Below, one piece after another: positions 10,279-23,334 of a stretch of 60,000 nt of DNA. The translations under genes were made by a program, and so were the position numbers. This DNA is from Strigamia acuminata (lineage: Eukaryota > Arthropoda > Chilopoda > Geophilomorpha > Linotaeniidae). Within the stretch, counting starts at the first letter, position 1; each line of letters begins with the position of its first letter. The stretch covers positions 3,229,087 to 3,289,086 of the forward strand of contig OX442314.1 of assembly GCA_949358305.1 (NCBI GenBank), read 5' to 3'. Below the pieces are notes generated by a model. That model had not been told where the DNA came from. It ran no database searches and saw only the letters and a list, made by a program, of their open reading frames with translations.

Positions 10279-10878
10279 AGTGGTTGGCTGTCCAGCAGCG
10301 CAACAAACCATTAACCTTTATCGCCATTTTCGCGAAAGTCGCGAATTTGCGATAAATTCTTTATTTGCAGATTTCCGCGACGAATTTCGACAACGTCTCC
10401 AGAACGTCCCCGACGACGCGCCGACGTTCTCACGCAGTTTGTGCTACCGGCTCTATAATTTTCCATTTGACTTCGCTCGAATCTCCGCGAGTTTCGCGAT
10501 TTTCGAAGCGAATTTTGTGTATTTTGCAGATTTTCGCCGATTTCCAGCGATTCAACGTTGGAAAACCCACTGGACGCAGTGTGAACGACGAGTTTAGGAA
10601 TATCCCGACCTCGTACACACTGTACAGTCAAAGAAACGACGATTTCCGAATTTTCGGCAAGAAAAACGACGAATTTTGACGATTTTCGCATTTTTAATGC
10701 GCAACGACGCCATTTTTGCTTTGCAATTATTGGCGCAACGTCTCATCACACTAATCAAATATTCCTTTTCAGTAGTCGTAATAAGCTTGTTAATTTTAAG
10801 GTATATTTAAGGTTTTGGGGGCCCTTTAGAATAGTTTTTGCTCTTCGGTTCCAGTCGGAACCACCGCATTAACTCATT

Positions 10879-10985
10879 CCTAGCCAGTGCTTACCGTGGC
10901 CAACAGGTACTCCCGCGCCTCCAGGAAGGCGAACGGACTCCTGTGTGTTGGCTGGCTAGGGTTATTTGACCACTTCAGAAGTGGT
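10879..10985 (+). ncRNA. Conserved structured leader element in copia A
   Basis: CCTAGCCAG (10879-10887) pairs with CTGGCTAGG (10952-10960); inside it CCAACA pairs with TGTTGG, and a second hairpin ACCACTTC/GAAGTGGT follows at 10969-10985. The same arms occur in copia A2 at 39674-39755, where flanking leader sequence has drifted. A packaging or dimerisation role is a guess from its place upstream of gag. Confidence 0.55.
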
Positions 10986-11151
10986 TGCCCAATTCGATTG
11001 ATATCCGCTTTGACAGTGCTTCGATTAGTGCGCCGTATTTGTATTGCGCAACGCAAAATATCGTGCTACGAGACCGTCAAGTGCTCCAATTTGTGCCATT
11101 CTCCATCCAGTGTGTTTTGCTACGGATTGCTCCATAACTCCGCGTCATTAT

Positions 11152-11458
11152 TGTTGGCCTTTTTGTTCCCCGAGATGTTTAATAGTTGTTTATTCTCGAT
11201 GTTTACATTAATGTTTGATATTTATCTGTCTATTACTTTGTAAACATCGTTTTATGAATGGATCAAATGAGATCCCGTACCTGTGCTTTTGTTTTGTATA
11301 GATTTCGTTTATCGGGTTTTGTTTAACCCATATCTGTATCTCGTTTTATCATTGCCTTTGTTATTACTTACGTTTTCCTGTTTTTCAATGATGAGTGTGC
11401 TTAATAAAGCAGCTATGGATTTCTACACTTTTGCCTCTTTATTTCCGGACAATCTACA
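11152..11458 (+). repeat. Copia B 5' LTR
   Basis: 307 bp, TGTTGGCCTTTTTG to AATCTACA, with a poly(A) signal ttaataaagc near 11401. Confidence 0.92.
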
Positions 11459-11471
11459 TGGTAGCAGAGGA
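11459..11471 (+). promoter_or_regulatory. Copia B primer binding site, initiator tRNA-Met 3' end
   Basis: TGGTAGCAGAGGA immediately follows the LTR and matches the complement of the initiator tRNA-Met 3' end over 12-13 bases. Confidence 0.78.
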
Positions 11472-12792
11472 CTAAGGTGTGTTCCATCATTGTAAGTTCG
11501 TTTTTGACGTTTTTAAGAGTTGCCAACATCGTTTTTCCCGTCAAATTTCGTCCGGGACGTTGCCGCACTCGCTTATCATCGATTACTCATTCCTGGAACA
11601 ATGGCCGACCTCGTTTCTTCACGCCCGCTCACCCGACGAATTTGATGCTTTTTCCGCAATTTCCAACGGATTTCAACGCAGAAAATTTTCGTGGGTGCTG
11701 TCCTAACCTTGTTGAAGAATCGTGGGTACTTTTCCCGATGAATTTCCGTGGATTTTCGCCGATGATCGCCGCAGATTCGCCCGATCGCAATGCACCGCAA
11801 TCCGAGTGATTTTCGCCGACGATTTTCACGTGTTTCATCAAGTTTTCGACTGTGCCCAGCCAGTATCTACTTGTATTTAGCAGTGTACGTGTTGTACACA
11901 CAATTGTGAGTGCTTTTCACGGCGTTTTCCGATTTTTTCGAGCCGATTTTCATCGTTTTTGCACCGTAAGCCCGTGCGCATTGCGACGTGTCGACATTCA
12001 TCGAGATTTTCACCGTGTTCAGTGCTTTTGTGTTGTGCCAGGGATTATTGGATTGTATGCTTGTTTTCACAAGCATTTGTGAGTACTGTCGAGTTTATTT
12101 AGTGTGTTTTTGGTCACGTTTCGTCAATTTTTCGTCGTTTTTCCGTGTTAGTTCGCAATACGAACACGAGGCGCCGTGTACGACGATTTTTTGAACTTTT
12201 CGACAATTTTCCAGCACACGAACATTTGTGAACTTATTTCTAATGTTTTCATCTATTTTTCTAGCTGTTTTTCGTTGGATTATTCCCGCACGACGTGTGC
12301 GAAGCGGCTGACGATTGCCGAGGATTTTCGACGATTTCGAAGGATTTTCGCACCCCGGTGTGCGCAACAGAGAATCTCCTGCGAATTTTGTTTAATTCGC
12401 CTCTTTTGTTTTCTTATTTTCATATTTTTCGCCTTCCCAGTCGTGAAACTTTGTGAAACTTTTGGGGGACCCTGTGTAGGATCCTGGGATTAATTCTGCA
12501 AGAATTTAATTATTTTTGCAGATTTGATTCCTTGCCTTGGTCATTGCACTTTGACCATTGTATTTATTTTGCTGTGCCCGACAGTGGGGTATCCGGGGGC
12601 CACAGGGCCGTTAATTCCCGACAACTCCTAAACGGCCATTGTTTAGACGGGTTAACTAGTAACCTGTATAGCCCATTCGTTGGATATCCGCCTTGAACAT
12701 CGTCAACGGTTTCCCAGCGCGTAATTTGCATTTTTCTTTGCCACGGTTGACATTTCTCAAAGTGACACCGCTCTTCATTACCGCTCTTCGAA
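11472..12792 (+). other. Copia B untranslated leader
   Basis: About 1.3 kb rich in TTTTCG/CGATTTTC words. No open frame with recognisable features. A GC-rich part near 12578-12712 (ggggtatccgggggcc, gttggatatccgcc) shares the GATATCCGC word with the copia A leader. Confidence 0.7.
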
Positions 12793-15700
12793 ATGGCTGA
12801 ATCCGACAAAGCAACCACGCATCATTTCTCTATTGCACGACTTAATTCGGACAATTACGAATCGTGGTCGAGGAATATCCAGTTTTTATTACTGGAGAGA
12901 GGCGTCGATCAGTTTATCGACGAAAAACCTCCCGTGAAGAACGATGCGTGGGACGATACTCGCAAACAACTTTACGATGACCGCTCCAAACGCGCCAAAG
13001 CCTTGCTTGGCCTATTTGTTGAGCCGCAGTATCAGGACATCGTTCTCGCTGCGAAGACCGCGCGCGATGCCTGGGTGGCATTGAAAGCGACGTTTCAACC
13101 GACTTCTCTTGCCCGAATTGCGAAACTCCGCCGTGATTTCCTCATCATGCGATTACTTCCAAATGAAGATATGTCAGTCTTCGTAAGCCGCGTGACCAAA
13201 GCCCGTACGGTTTTGGTTGAATTGGATGTCAAATTTTCGGATTCGGATGTCGCTTATCAACTTCTGGATTTTTTACCGGATTCGTACGAAGCGACAGTAC
13301 AGACCATTTATCATTGGTCTAAGGCAGGTTTCACCTTAAAGGCAGTCACCGACCATCTTCTCTCGGAATTTAACCGTTTGAAGATAAAGAGTGCTGATTC
13401 GGGATCATCGACTAGTTTGCAGTCAGCGAGTTCGACTTCGAGTGCACCGACAAAGGTTTTCAAGCCATTGTCGCAAATTCAGTGCTTTAATTGCAAGGAA
13501 ATGGGACACTACGCGAACAAGTGCCCCAAACCCCGAGTCCAGGGCGCTGCCTCTTCCGCTCCATCCGCTAATCGTGGTCGACGCTCGTATTCGCGCAACC
13601 GCAAGCGTGGACGCGGTGGTGGTGCTTCGCAGACGGCTACTGTTTCTTCGAATGTGGTGACCGGGATCAATTTCTTCGCGCGATCGGAATCGAATGTGTC
13701 TTCAGCTTCATCGAATGAGTGGCTCATCGATTCGGGTTCTTCCGACCATGTGTGTCCAGTGCGTGATCGTTTCACCAATTACAAGCCGGTCTCCAATTAT
13801 TTCATCATTTTAGGTGAAGGTCGTTCTCGAGTGGATGGTATTGGAGATGTGGTGTTGTGAGTTGGCCGTGGTGGCGCTGGGGGGTCTAATTTTCCCGTGA
13901 CTATGCATAATGTTTTGCATGCCCCCGCTTTCTCGCGTAATTTGGTGAGTTTGTCGAAGATCGATCGTGCCGGACTGCATTTTGCAGCCGCTAATGGCTT
14001 AATGTCCATTTATCACCCTGATGATAAGGCCAAACAATTTCTTTTAACGGCCAAACTGAAGGACGATTTATATTCCCTTCAGAATATTTTGCCCGCGGAT
14101 CTTACATCTGCGAAGCCTCCTGCGGCTACATCCGCCCCAGTTCCCAAACAGGTTCTTTCTGCGTCGACTTTGCAGTCACCTGTCCGGCATGTCACTTTTG
14201 CTGAGGAACTTGTTTCAACCTCTTCTCCCAAACCCCCGAAGGGAAAGTTGTCTGATTTGGAGCTTTGGCACCGGAGATTTGGGCATTTTAATGCCGACGG
14301 TATTCGTCACTTGGCGAAATCTCCGAATGCTTCCGGAATAGAAATTTCTACTTCCGCATTGCCAGCATGTGCTGTGTGTGCCCGCGCCAAATCCACCCGT
14401 GCTTCATTTCCAAGCATTAAGGAAGGTATTTCTTCCAAGAAGCCTTTAGATTTGCTTCATATGGATGTTTGGGGTCATTCGAATACCACATCCATCGATG
14501 GCGCTCGTTATTTACTAACGATCGTAGACGACTTTTCCCGTTACTCCTTTGTTGTGCCCATGAAAACGAAGGGGGAAGTTTTCGAAGTTTTTAAGCTATT
14601 CCATGCTCGGATGGAGGTTTTATGGGGGGCTGGCTGCATTAAAGCAGTCAGGACTGATAATGGCATGGAATTTTGTTCCAGAAATTTCGAAAATTTCCTA
14701 GTCCAGCGCGGCATCAAAGCACAGCGCACGAATGTCTACACACCCGAGCAAAATGGCGTCGCGGAACGCCTTAACCGCACCTTACTTGAGGGCGTGCGTT
14801 CCTTCTTTTTATCGACGTCTTTGCCTCGACAGCTGTGGGCTGAGCTTGCGGTTACCGTGATTTATTTGAAGAACCGCTTCCCACATAAGTCTCTGAACAA
14901 TCTTGTCCCCTATTGTCTGTGGTATGGCAAGACTGTTCCACTCAAACACCTTAAGGTGATTGGGTCACGGTGTTTCGGGCACATCCCGAAGCAAGTCCGC
15001 GGCTCGAAATTTGAATCCCGAGCCTGGACTGGCGTCGTGGTTGGCTATGCTTTTCGCACGCGGGGTTATCGCGTGTGGTGCCCTAAGCGCAGAGAAGTTT
15101 TTGAGTCGAAACATATCCGTTTCGATGAGGAATGTATGTGGGGACATCCTCGTTTTTATGAGGGCACCGAAATCACCGATGAAGGTGCGATATCGGTGGA
15201 GCTCGAGCCGGATTTTGGTTCTGACCCAATTCCTCCTCCACTTCCTCCGCGTCCTCCTGTTGGTGGTCTTCCTCCACCTACAATTCCTCCTCCGCCTCCT
15301 CCTGGACTTCCACCTCCTGGACCTCCACCTCCTGGAATTCCACCTCCAGGTTCACCTATTGCTATGCAACCCCCATTGAGAGCACATCCTTTGCCTCCAC
15401 CTCCTGTTCACTCGCCACTGCGTCAGCCTCCGCCTGGTTCTCCGGCTGTGGGGGGCAAGTGGACTCGATCTGAGGTGATTCGGCAGACTGGCGCGTCTAT
15501 GGGTCACACTGATGTGTATTTTTTCCCGCCAGATCGTACCAGATTGCGGAGTCATGGCGACGTAGAGCGATATTGCGTTGACAATCGTTTAGCATACGAT
15601 CGGAATTCCTTTGACTTTAGCACCCGAAATGTGCCAGTTCAAATGGTTGATCCCCCACCGGTAGATCCTAATGTTTCTCTTCCACGCAGTCCTACGACTT

Positions 15701-17310
15701 CGGAAGAAGAAGCGTTTGCGGATTGCTATTCTACCGAACCACCACGGTACGCGCATTCCTTGTTTGCCCAGGTTCCTCGCACCTACAAGGAAGCTATTTC
15801 TAGCCCCGACCGTGTCCATTGGCAGAAAGCCATGGAGGAAGAGCTTGATCTCTTTCGTGAGCGAGGTGTTTACGAGGAAGTTGAAAAACCTCCTCCTGAT
15901 GTAAACATTGTGGGGAATAAATGGGTCTACTACATCAAGCGTGATGCAGAAGGCATTGTGCGCCGTTTTAGGGCGATGTTAGTAGCTCAGGGTTTCAGCC
16001 AGAAGTACGGAGTTGATTATTCCGAGGTTTTCAGTCCCGTGGTCAACTACGTCTTGATACGCCTATTTTTTGTGCTTCTAGTAGTCGTTTTAGGCTGGCT
16101 AGACACACACCTTGATGTCAAGGGTGCCTATCTTTATGGCAACTTGGATGAAGCCATTTTTATGAGGATTCCCAGGGGCTGGGAAACTCCTCAAAACACT
16201 GGAAAAGTGTGGCGGCTTCATAAGGCTCTTTACGGCCTTCATCAGAGCGGGCGACAATGGAATTTTCGTCTCGTTGAAGTCTTGTTGGAGATTAATTTTC
16301 ACAAGCTTCTAGGTGTGAATGGCGTTTTCATTTCCGACACTTACGATGCCGTCATCCTGGTTTATGTCGATGACATGGTGTTATTCACCAAAGGACCCGG
16401 TCCTCGAGACCGAACTGTTAAAGCCCTTCGTGGATTTTTCACGATAACAGATCTTGGTCCGGTATCGAAACTGCTAGGCGTTCAGTTTGATCGCGATGGT
16501 GGACGCATTTCCATTCATCAGCGCGATTACATTGATCGGATTGCGGAAGATTTCGGAATCTCTTCCGAGCGTTTGTGCAGGGTCCCGATCACTGTTGGCA
16601 CAATGGTGAATTGCGCTAGAGAGGGAGAACGTGTGCTGAACGACGACGAGTTCCCTTACCGTTCTCTCATTGGGTCGCTTTTGTTTCTTGCTTCTCGCAC
16701 GCGCCCCGATATCCTCTTTCCGGTGATTTTGTTGTCCCAGTACAACACGTGCTTCACCTCAAAGCACGTGGCCCTTCTGCTTCAGGTTCTCCAGTATTTG
16801 AAGAACACGCGGAATTATTCGATTTGCCTTTCCGCGGTCACTGGAGACATCCTGTCGGGGCACTCTGACGCCTCTTGGATCTCGGACCGAGATACAAGAA
16901 AGAGCTTCGGAGGATTTACGATTTCGATTTTCGGGGTTCCCATCTCTTGGGGCTGCTGTAAGCAGCGCTATTGTGCTTTAAGCATCATGGAGGCCGAGTT
17001 TTTGGCACTTCTCGATGGCGCAAAGGAGATCGTTTGGCTCCACGGCGCGATCGATCGGACCCGAATTTTCCGTTTGCCCACTCTGACGATGTTTTCTGAT
17101 TCGTTGTCTACGATTTATTTTACGAGGAATGACATCGAAAATCGTCGGACCAAACATATCGATGTGCGCTATTTCTTTTTGCGGGATTGGCTTACCGAGG
17201 GCGTTTTTGTTTTGCGAAAGATTTCCGGCGATTTAAATCCCGCCGATATTTTTACTAAGTTTTTCTCGCCTGCCCGTTTGCAATTTTTATGCAAACATTT
17301 TTTCCGGTAA
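12793..17310 (+). pseudogene. Copia B gag-pol with one in-frame TGA
   Basis: About 1,505 codons in one frame from ATG 12793. Gag of the copia type (NYESWSRNIQFLL), CCHC knuckle CFNCKEMGHYANKC (about 13481), protease site LIDSGSSDH (about 13723), TGA at 13858-13860, then GAG-pre-integrase (WHRRFGH, CAVCARAKST), integrase (HMDVWG, RTDNGMEF, NGVAERLNRT), a proline-rich linker (about 15230-15440, PPPP runs), reverse transcriptase (LDVKGAYLYG, YGLHQSGRQW, YVDD about 16363) and RNase H (SDASW, SIMEAEFLAL, NRRTKHIDVR). The TGA lies soon after the protease. It may be a simple nonsense mutation or a readthrough site; a single copy cannot decide. Confidence 0.9.
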
Positions 17311-17470
17311 TTTCGATTATAGTTTTTCGAGTTCCCGCATTTGTGCATTTGTCAATTGGTTGATTCTGATTTTTATCACTGCTTGTTCTGTACCGCAACC
17401 AATTGGCTATCGATATTGTTTTCGGGGTTTTTGTGTTTCTTTTCGACGGAGATTTGTTTATTATCTCGGA

Positions 17471-17484
17471 GAATGGGGGGCTAT
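17471..17484 (+). promoter_or_regulatory. Copia B polypurine tract
   Basis: GAATGGGGGG followed by CTAT, next to the 3' LTR start at 17485. Confidence 0.65.
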
Positions 17485-17791
17485 TGTTGGGCTTTTTGTT
17501 CCCCGAGATGTTTAATAGTTGTTTATTCTCGATGTTTACATTAATGTTTGATATTTATCTGTCTATTACTTTGTAAACATCGTTTTATGAATGGATCAAA
17601 TGAGATCCCGTACTTGTGCTTTTGTTTTGTATAGATTTCGTTTATCGGGTTTTGTTTAACCCATATCTGTATCTCGTTTTATCATTGCCTTTGTTATTAC
17701 TTACGTTTTCCTGTTTTTCAATGATGAGTGTGCTTAATAAAGCAGCTATGGATTTCTACACTTTTGCCTCTTTATTTCCGGACAATCTACA
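17485..17791 (+). repeat. Copia B 3' LTR
   Basis: 307 bp; compared with the 5' LTR I see TGTTGGGC for TGTTGGCC and tacttgtgc for tacctgtgc, two differences. Followed by ATTAT. Confidence 0.92.
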
Positions 17792-17794
17792 ATT

Positions 17795-20700
17795 ATGTCG
17801 AAGTCTACAGACGGAAATCCAGGACGTCTTCCCATCCTTAGCGTAAGAAATTACGAACTTTGGCAGCGCTCAATGCGCATGGTTCTCCGAAGCGAGGAGT
17901 TATGGGAACACGTAACCGAGGAAGAGGAAGAGGAGTTCCTTAAAACAGCTGGAGACAAAGAGAAGAAGAAGTACAAGCGCCGTAAAGCCAAGGCATTAGG
18001 CTTGATATATTGTTCCGTGAGCGAGGCTAAAAAGTCAGCTCTCGATGATTGCAAAACCCCAAAGGAAGCATGGGACATTTTAGCCAACATTTATGCGCCA
18101 TCATCTCGTGCGCGACAGGCAGCCATGCGCCGCGAATTTTTAAATTTGCGCCTAGAGCAGGGCGAAGATATGGCCGACTTCTTAGGACGCGTTGACTATC
18201 ATGTCCGCCAGATGAAGGATATCGGAGAGATAACTTCGCCTGATCATCATGCTTACCACTACTTGGACTTATTGCCTCGTGAATATTCACAAATTTCATT
18301 CACAACATATCACTTGCCCAACGGTGAATTTACACCAAAGAAAGTGGCTGAACAATTACTCTCAGAACATATGCGACTCAAAGCGACAGATTCACGCGAT
18401 TTGGACAATTCGAAACAATCACGTGCCTATGCTAGTGAGAAACAGCAACGTGGGAGAAATAGATCTCGACCCCCTAGACCGTTATCTTCGGTACAGTGCT
18501 TCAATTGCCAGGAATTTGGTCATTATGCGAATAAATGCCCTTTACCACCTCGCCGAGATGACAAGAATCAATCATCAGCTTCTTTCCAACGGAAGCCCAG
18601 AAGTTCGAGCCGCAAACGCAACAAGAACTCAAACCGAGATGATTCTAGACCAAGGGGGAATTCTAGTGCAAGGCGAGAAACAAACTTTTTCGTCAATGCT
18701 CCTCAATCCATTCAGTTGCCGACAATTCACTTTATGCAGTCGCATGAGTGGATAGTGGATTGTGGGGCAACTGATCATGTGTGCCACGTCCAAGCATGGT
18801 TTCAAGACTACGTCAAGGTTGTGCCTTTCAATATTGAGTTAGGGCAAGGACATTCACAAGTCCTCGGGAGAGGCAAAGTGCAAATCTTGACGATAATAGA
18901 TGGCGTGGAATGTGTAGTAAATCTCCGTGATGTGTTATATGCGCCGAACTTTGAGGCGAATTTAATTTCGGTTTCTAAAATGGACAAAACCAAGCATCAC
19001 ATCCACATTTATGATGGAGCAGTATATGTTTATAAATTGGACATCAAACATCCGATGCTTAAAGCAAAAGAGAAAGGCGGACTGTATTACGTCGATGGAT
19101 TGCGACCACCTTCAGTAGTGTCAACGGTGAATACGCCCATCTCTCAGCCGCCTGCTCCTGTTCGAACCCTTGTAACGGCAGAAGAGGATTTCATCAAATA
19201 TCCGGAGGCAAAGAAGAAATCGAAAAATCCCGAACTTTTTACGGATTTTTGTCTTGAATTTCCTCCTTTGCCGAATAATATCCCTCCGCCTGTTCTCACC
19301 AACCAAGCCCAATCCAAGACACTTCCTGTACCTGTTCCCACCAATCCGATACCTCAAGTCCCATCCTTTGCCGACACATTAAAGGCAAATCCTTTGACTT
19401 CCCAACCGAATTCAAGTCCGAAACCGAATTCAAAAACGGTTAAAACAAAGCCGGTTGCAGTGCCATCGATTAAAAAGGATGCGACGGGCATTTGGCACAG
19501 CAGATTGGGTCACCTTCACACCAATGCTATGAAACTTTTGGCCGGAAACGAGCAAGTCTACGGAATGGAACCGGCAGAAGTGAACAAGGAACTTTCATGC
19601 AATCATTGCAGAATAGCGAAATCCACTCGCATTTCACATAAACCGGATGAACATCCAATTTCCACTAAAGCTTTGGATCTCCTACACATGGACGTGTGGG
19701 GAGCATCAAGAACAACTTCCTACGGTGGCGCGCGTTATGTGCTGACTATTATTGACGATGCCACGCGCTATGCCTGGATATTTCCGATGGCCAACAAGTC
19801 TCAAGTGCTCGGACTTTTTAAAGATTACGTCACACGAATTGAGCGAGTGACTAATAAACGAGTAAAGGCCATCCGGACTGACCGAGGAGGGGAATTCATA
19901 TCAAATGAATTTGATCGATATCTCAGGGAAACTGGAATTCAGGCCCAGCGGACCAATCCCCATAGCCCCGCTATGAATGGCACAGCGGAGAGAATAAACC
20001 GCACAATGGCGGATTACACGCGTGCTATTTTGGACGAAACTGGACTTCCAAATGAACTCTGGGCAGAATTCGCAGTAACGTTTTCATACGTAAAGAACCG
20101 GTGTCCTCATTCTCGTCTCAAAAATGAGGTGCCCTATATCCTGTGGCGACGACGTGCCCTTTCACTCCGACATCTTCGGAAGTTAGGCTCCAAGTGCTGG
20201 GTCCATCACATAGCGCCTGGCAGGGACAAATTGGATCCACGAGCTTGGGAGGGCTACTTAGTCGGCTATGCCACCACTACGCGAGGGTATCGCATCTGGA
20301 ATCCGAAAGACAATAAAGTCATTGAATCCATCCATGTCCAAATAGATGAGCGGCAATCCTACAAACGTTCCAATCATTACCGAGGTCCTCAGGAACCGTG
20401 GATGGGGCCAGATATGGACCAAACGCATCAATCGTCGCAAACTTATCAACCATTGCGCATTTCACAGCCGCAAGTCAAGTTTAGTGACGAGTTACAATAT
20501 ACTGATTGGCCCAAATTTCCGGATTCGGAAGATGAATGTGATACAGACTATGATTCGGACGACTCAATTCCGCCAGGCGCTCAAGCTCGAACACCACCTG
20601 GGTCTTCAATTAGGATTCCAACACCTGTCCTATCTCCAATAATTTCTCCAGTGATATCTCGAGCGCCAAGCCCACTTATCACACCAGGTACTACGCCAAC

Positions 20701-22634
20701 TCACACACCGCCAGGAACACCACCAGGTTCACCTCCAAGATTTGTGAACGCTCGTCGAGGTTCTCGTGGTAATGTACCACAAGCCCATCCAGTAGCACAG
20801 CATGGCCCACCTCCAACAGGGGCTGCAACTGCGTATAAGTGGCGTTACGTAGGAGGTGATTCCGAGTGTAGGCGCTGGAAAAGAGAGGAACATTTGCGTA
20901 AAGTGCAGGAACCTGGTAAATTGAAAACAGATGTCTATTATTTCCCAGAAGCAGGACTACGATTACGTTCTAGAGGTGATGTTGAAGAGTTCTGTCACAT
21001 GAATAACATTCCTTATGATCCCGAGTTATTTTATTTTGGCAACATGGAATACGAATTAGAAGATCTTCCATTACCACTTCCTAGAGTACACCTGTGTCGT
21101 CGTGATCCCACTAGTTATGCAGAGGCTGTAAGATTTCCGGATGCGACCAAATGGCAGGAGGCCATTAATGAGGAACTGGACACTTTCGCAAAGAGAGGTG
21201 TTTATGAAGAAGTCCCAAAACCGGAAAACACGAAGATATTGGGATGCAAGTGGCTCTTCAAACTCAAAGAAGATGCTCTAGGGAATCCAGCAAGATATCG
21301 CGCCAGATTAGTGGCACAGGGCTTCGGTCAAACGTTAGGAGTAGACTACGACGAAGTTTTTAGCCCCGTTGTCAACTTTGTTCTAATACGCTTATTCTTC
21401 TGCTTGCTAGTTGTCCTCAAAGGATGGAAGGATGCGCACTTAGATGTGAAGTGCGCGTACCTATATGGCGATCTTGCGCATAAAGTGTATATGCGCATTC
21501 CAGCTGGCGCAACCTGTTCTAATCCAAATCACGTATGGCTCCTAATAAAGTCGCTCTATGGTCTCCACCAGTCCGGGCGCCAATGGTTTGAAAAACTTGA
21601 TCAAACATTGCGCAAATTAGGATTTCGCAAATTACCAGGATGCAACTGCGTATATATCTACGGTTTCTCCGCCGTGATGCTCATATATGTCGATGACAGT
21701 TTTATTTTATGCAACTGATGGCATCCTGACTCAACTAATTGCCCTTATCAGCACCAAATTTGACATAGTGAATTTGGGTCCAATTTCGAAACTCTTAGGT
21801 GTAGAGTTCATACGCACTCCCAAAGGAATCTTTATCATCCAACGCACATATATACAGAAGATTCTCAAGAAATTCGAAATTGCTGTTGATAAACTCATCA
21901 AAGTTCCGGTGACACCAGGGACAACGCTCGTTAAAGGGTCGAAGGAAGATTTGCCAGAGTTCCCCTATCGCTCACTAATAGGATCTCTTCTCTTCCTCGC
22001 TTCAAGAACGCGACCCGACATATTATTCTCAGTGATAATGTTATCCCAGTTTAACAATTGCTACAATCACACTCACATCAAAGCACTCATGCAGGTTGTT
22101 CGCTACGTGGGAAACACTGTTGATTACGCAATTGAACTGTCAAATTGTTCCAATGGATTACTCTGGGGATACACTGATGCGTCCTGGGCCACCGAGGTTA
22201 GCACGTCCTTAAGTTTTGGTGGCTATATAGTCTACATTGGGAATGTCCCCATCGGATGGAGTTGCCGAAAACAGACCAGCGTGGCGTGCTCAACGATGGA
22301 GGCCGAATTTGTTGCCCTCGTTGAGTGCGTCAGGGAACTCTACTGGCTGGATTATGTCTACAGCTCCGTCCCGATGCTGAATCGATTATCACGACCTATT
22401 GTGTTCTCCGATGCGCTGTCCTCCACACAGTTCACTTCTAATGACGTGGAGAACAGTAAAACGAAGCACATCCGAGTGAAATTTCATTGGATTCGAGAAT
22501 GGTACACGGCAGGTGTATTCGAACTTCGAAAAGTGCCCGGATCAATGAACGTAGCAGATATCTTCACCAAATGGTTAAGTTCACCACAATTGCGTCTGCT
22601 AATTTCCCGGATCTTCAATTTCAACCTATCGTGA
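17795..22634 (+). pseudogene. Copia A gag-pol, frameshifted just after the RT YVDD motif
   Basis: The frame opens at ATG 17795, whose AT comes from the copia B target-site copy. Order: gag (NYELWQRSMRMVL), knuckle CFNCQEFGHYANKC (about 18498), protease site written WIVDCGATDHVC (about 18753; Cys where Ser or Thr is usual), GAG-pre-integrase (WHSRLGH), integrase (HMDVWG, RTDRGGEF, NGTAERINRT), an acidic then proline-rich linker, and reverse transcriptase to YVDD (about 21687). Two bases after YVDD the frame ends at 21718, while the -1/+2 frame continues from about 21697 to 22634 with the rest of RT and RNase H (YTDASWA, STMEAEFVAL, NSKTKHIRV). A two-base loss (or one-base gain) near 21695-21700 explains it. 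Confidence 0.9.
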
Positions 22635-22844
22635 CATTCTTATTTTAGTTTTTCCCGAATGTGAGGATCATCGAGTTCTAGTGGGAATTTTCGGGCTTTG
22701 ATAGAGATTTGTATAACAGTACCCGGCAAGATGATTCGCCTTATTGTTTTCCTTTATTATTTAAATATATTGTAAAGTTACATTTAGATTTTTCCCCAAT
22801 TTCTTTTCTTGATTATATGACTATTTGCCATCGAAGGGGGAAAT
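22635..22844 (+). other. Copia A 3' untranslated segment with polypurine tract
   Basis: 210 bases after the stop. GAAGGGGGAAA at 22833-22843 is the probable polypurine tract beside the LTR. Confidence 0.65.
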
Positions 22845-23329
22845 TGTTGTTTTCCGATACCAAATAGTCCTCCGTATTCATTTCGTGTATTTACATTGTG
22901 TTTCTGCATCATGCAGTCTTTATAGTATTTATTTAGACTTTACTTATTGTTTAACATGAGGTATAATGCTGCCTGTATCACTTTTGTATCAGTTTAACTT
23001 TTCCAACACCAGATGGTGTCATTCTATGTTTTTCACACATCCAAGATGTCCGCCTGCGTGTCTGCAGGTTTCTGCTTATCATTCTCGTCCAAATGGACTC
23101 CAATTTGTAAGTGCTTTTATTTATAATTAAATATTGTTTATTTTTTTTACATTCTTTTGTTGTATTTGGCCGCATATAAGCACGTTTAAACGTGCGGCGC
23201 CTCGTTGTTGTCACGCCATTATCGGCGATAGTTTGCGCTCGCCATTTCGGCCGCGCACGTGTTATTTACACGGCGTTTACCGCTTCCACATGGTCAGTTT
23301 GACCACTTTGCGCCTCCTCCTCTGCTACA
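22845..23329 (+). repeat. Copia A 3' LTR
   Basis: 485 bp, same ends and length as the 5' LTR, two visible differences, followed by ATTAC (23330-23334). Confidence 0.92.
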
Positions 23330-23334
23330 ATTAC

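Larger units (their letters stand above)
10266..11151 (+). other. Copia A untranslated leader, first segment up to copia B insertion
   Basis: About 890 bases between the LTR and the gag start codon. No plausible gene; the short ORFs here have no family features. The last 270 bases are conserved with copia A2 and contain the RNA fold listed separately. Confidence 0.8.
11152..17791 (+). mobile_element. Ty1/copia retrotransposon B, inserted at copia A gag start
   Basis: 307-bp LTRs, target-site duplication ATTAT (11147-11151 and 17792-17796), 6,640 bp. The duplication overlaps the ATG of copia A gag: the downstream copy supplies AT and the next base G. LTRs differ at two visible positions. All pol domains are present and the only obvious lesion is an in-frame TGA. 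Confidence 0.93.
9781..23329 (+). mobile_element. Ty1/copia retrotransposon A (contains copia B)
   Basis: 485-bp LTRs at both ends and target-site duplication ATTAC. Without copia B the element is about 6.9 kb. LTRs differ at two sites seen by eye (for example cagtcttcata versus cagtctttata). It interrupts the Polinton major capsid gene. A second, rearranged copy (A2) is present at 39002-52594. Confidence 0.93.

Noticed and set aside
10280-10691. Several 60-126 codon frames in the copia A leader
   Set aside because: They overlap in many frames, lack conservation with the A2 leader and have Arg/Phe bias from TTTTCG-rich sequence.
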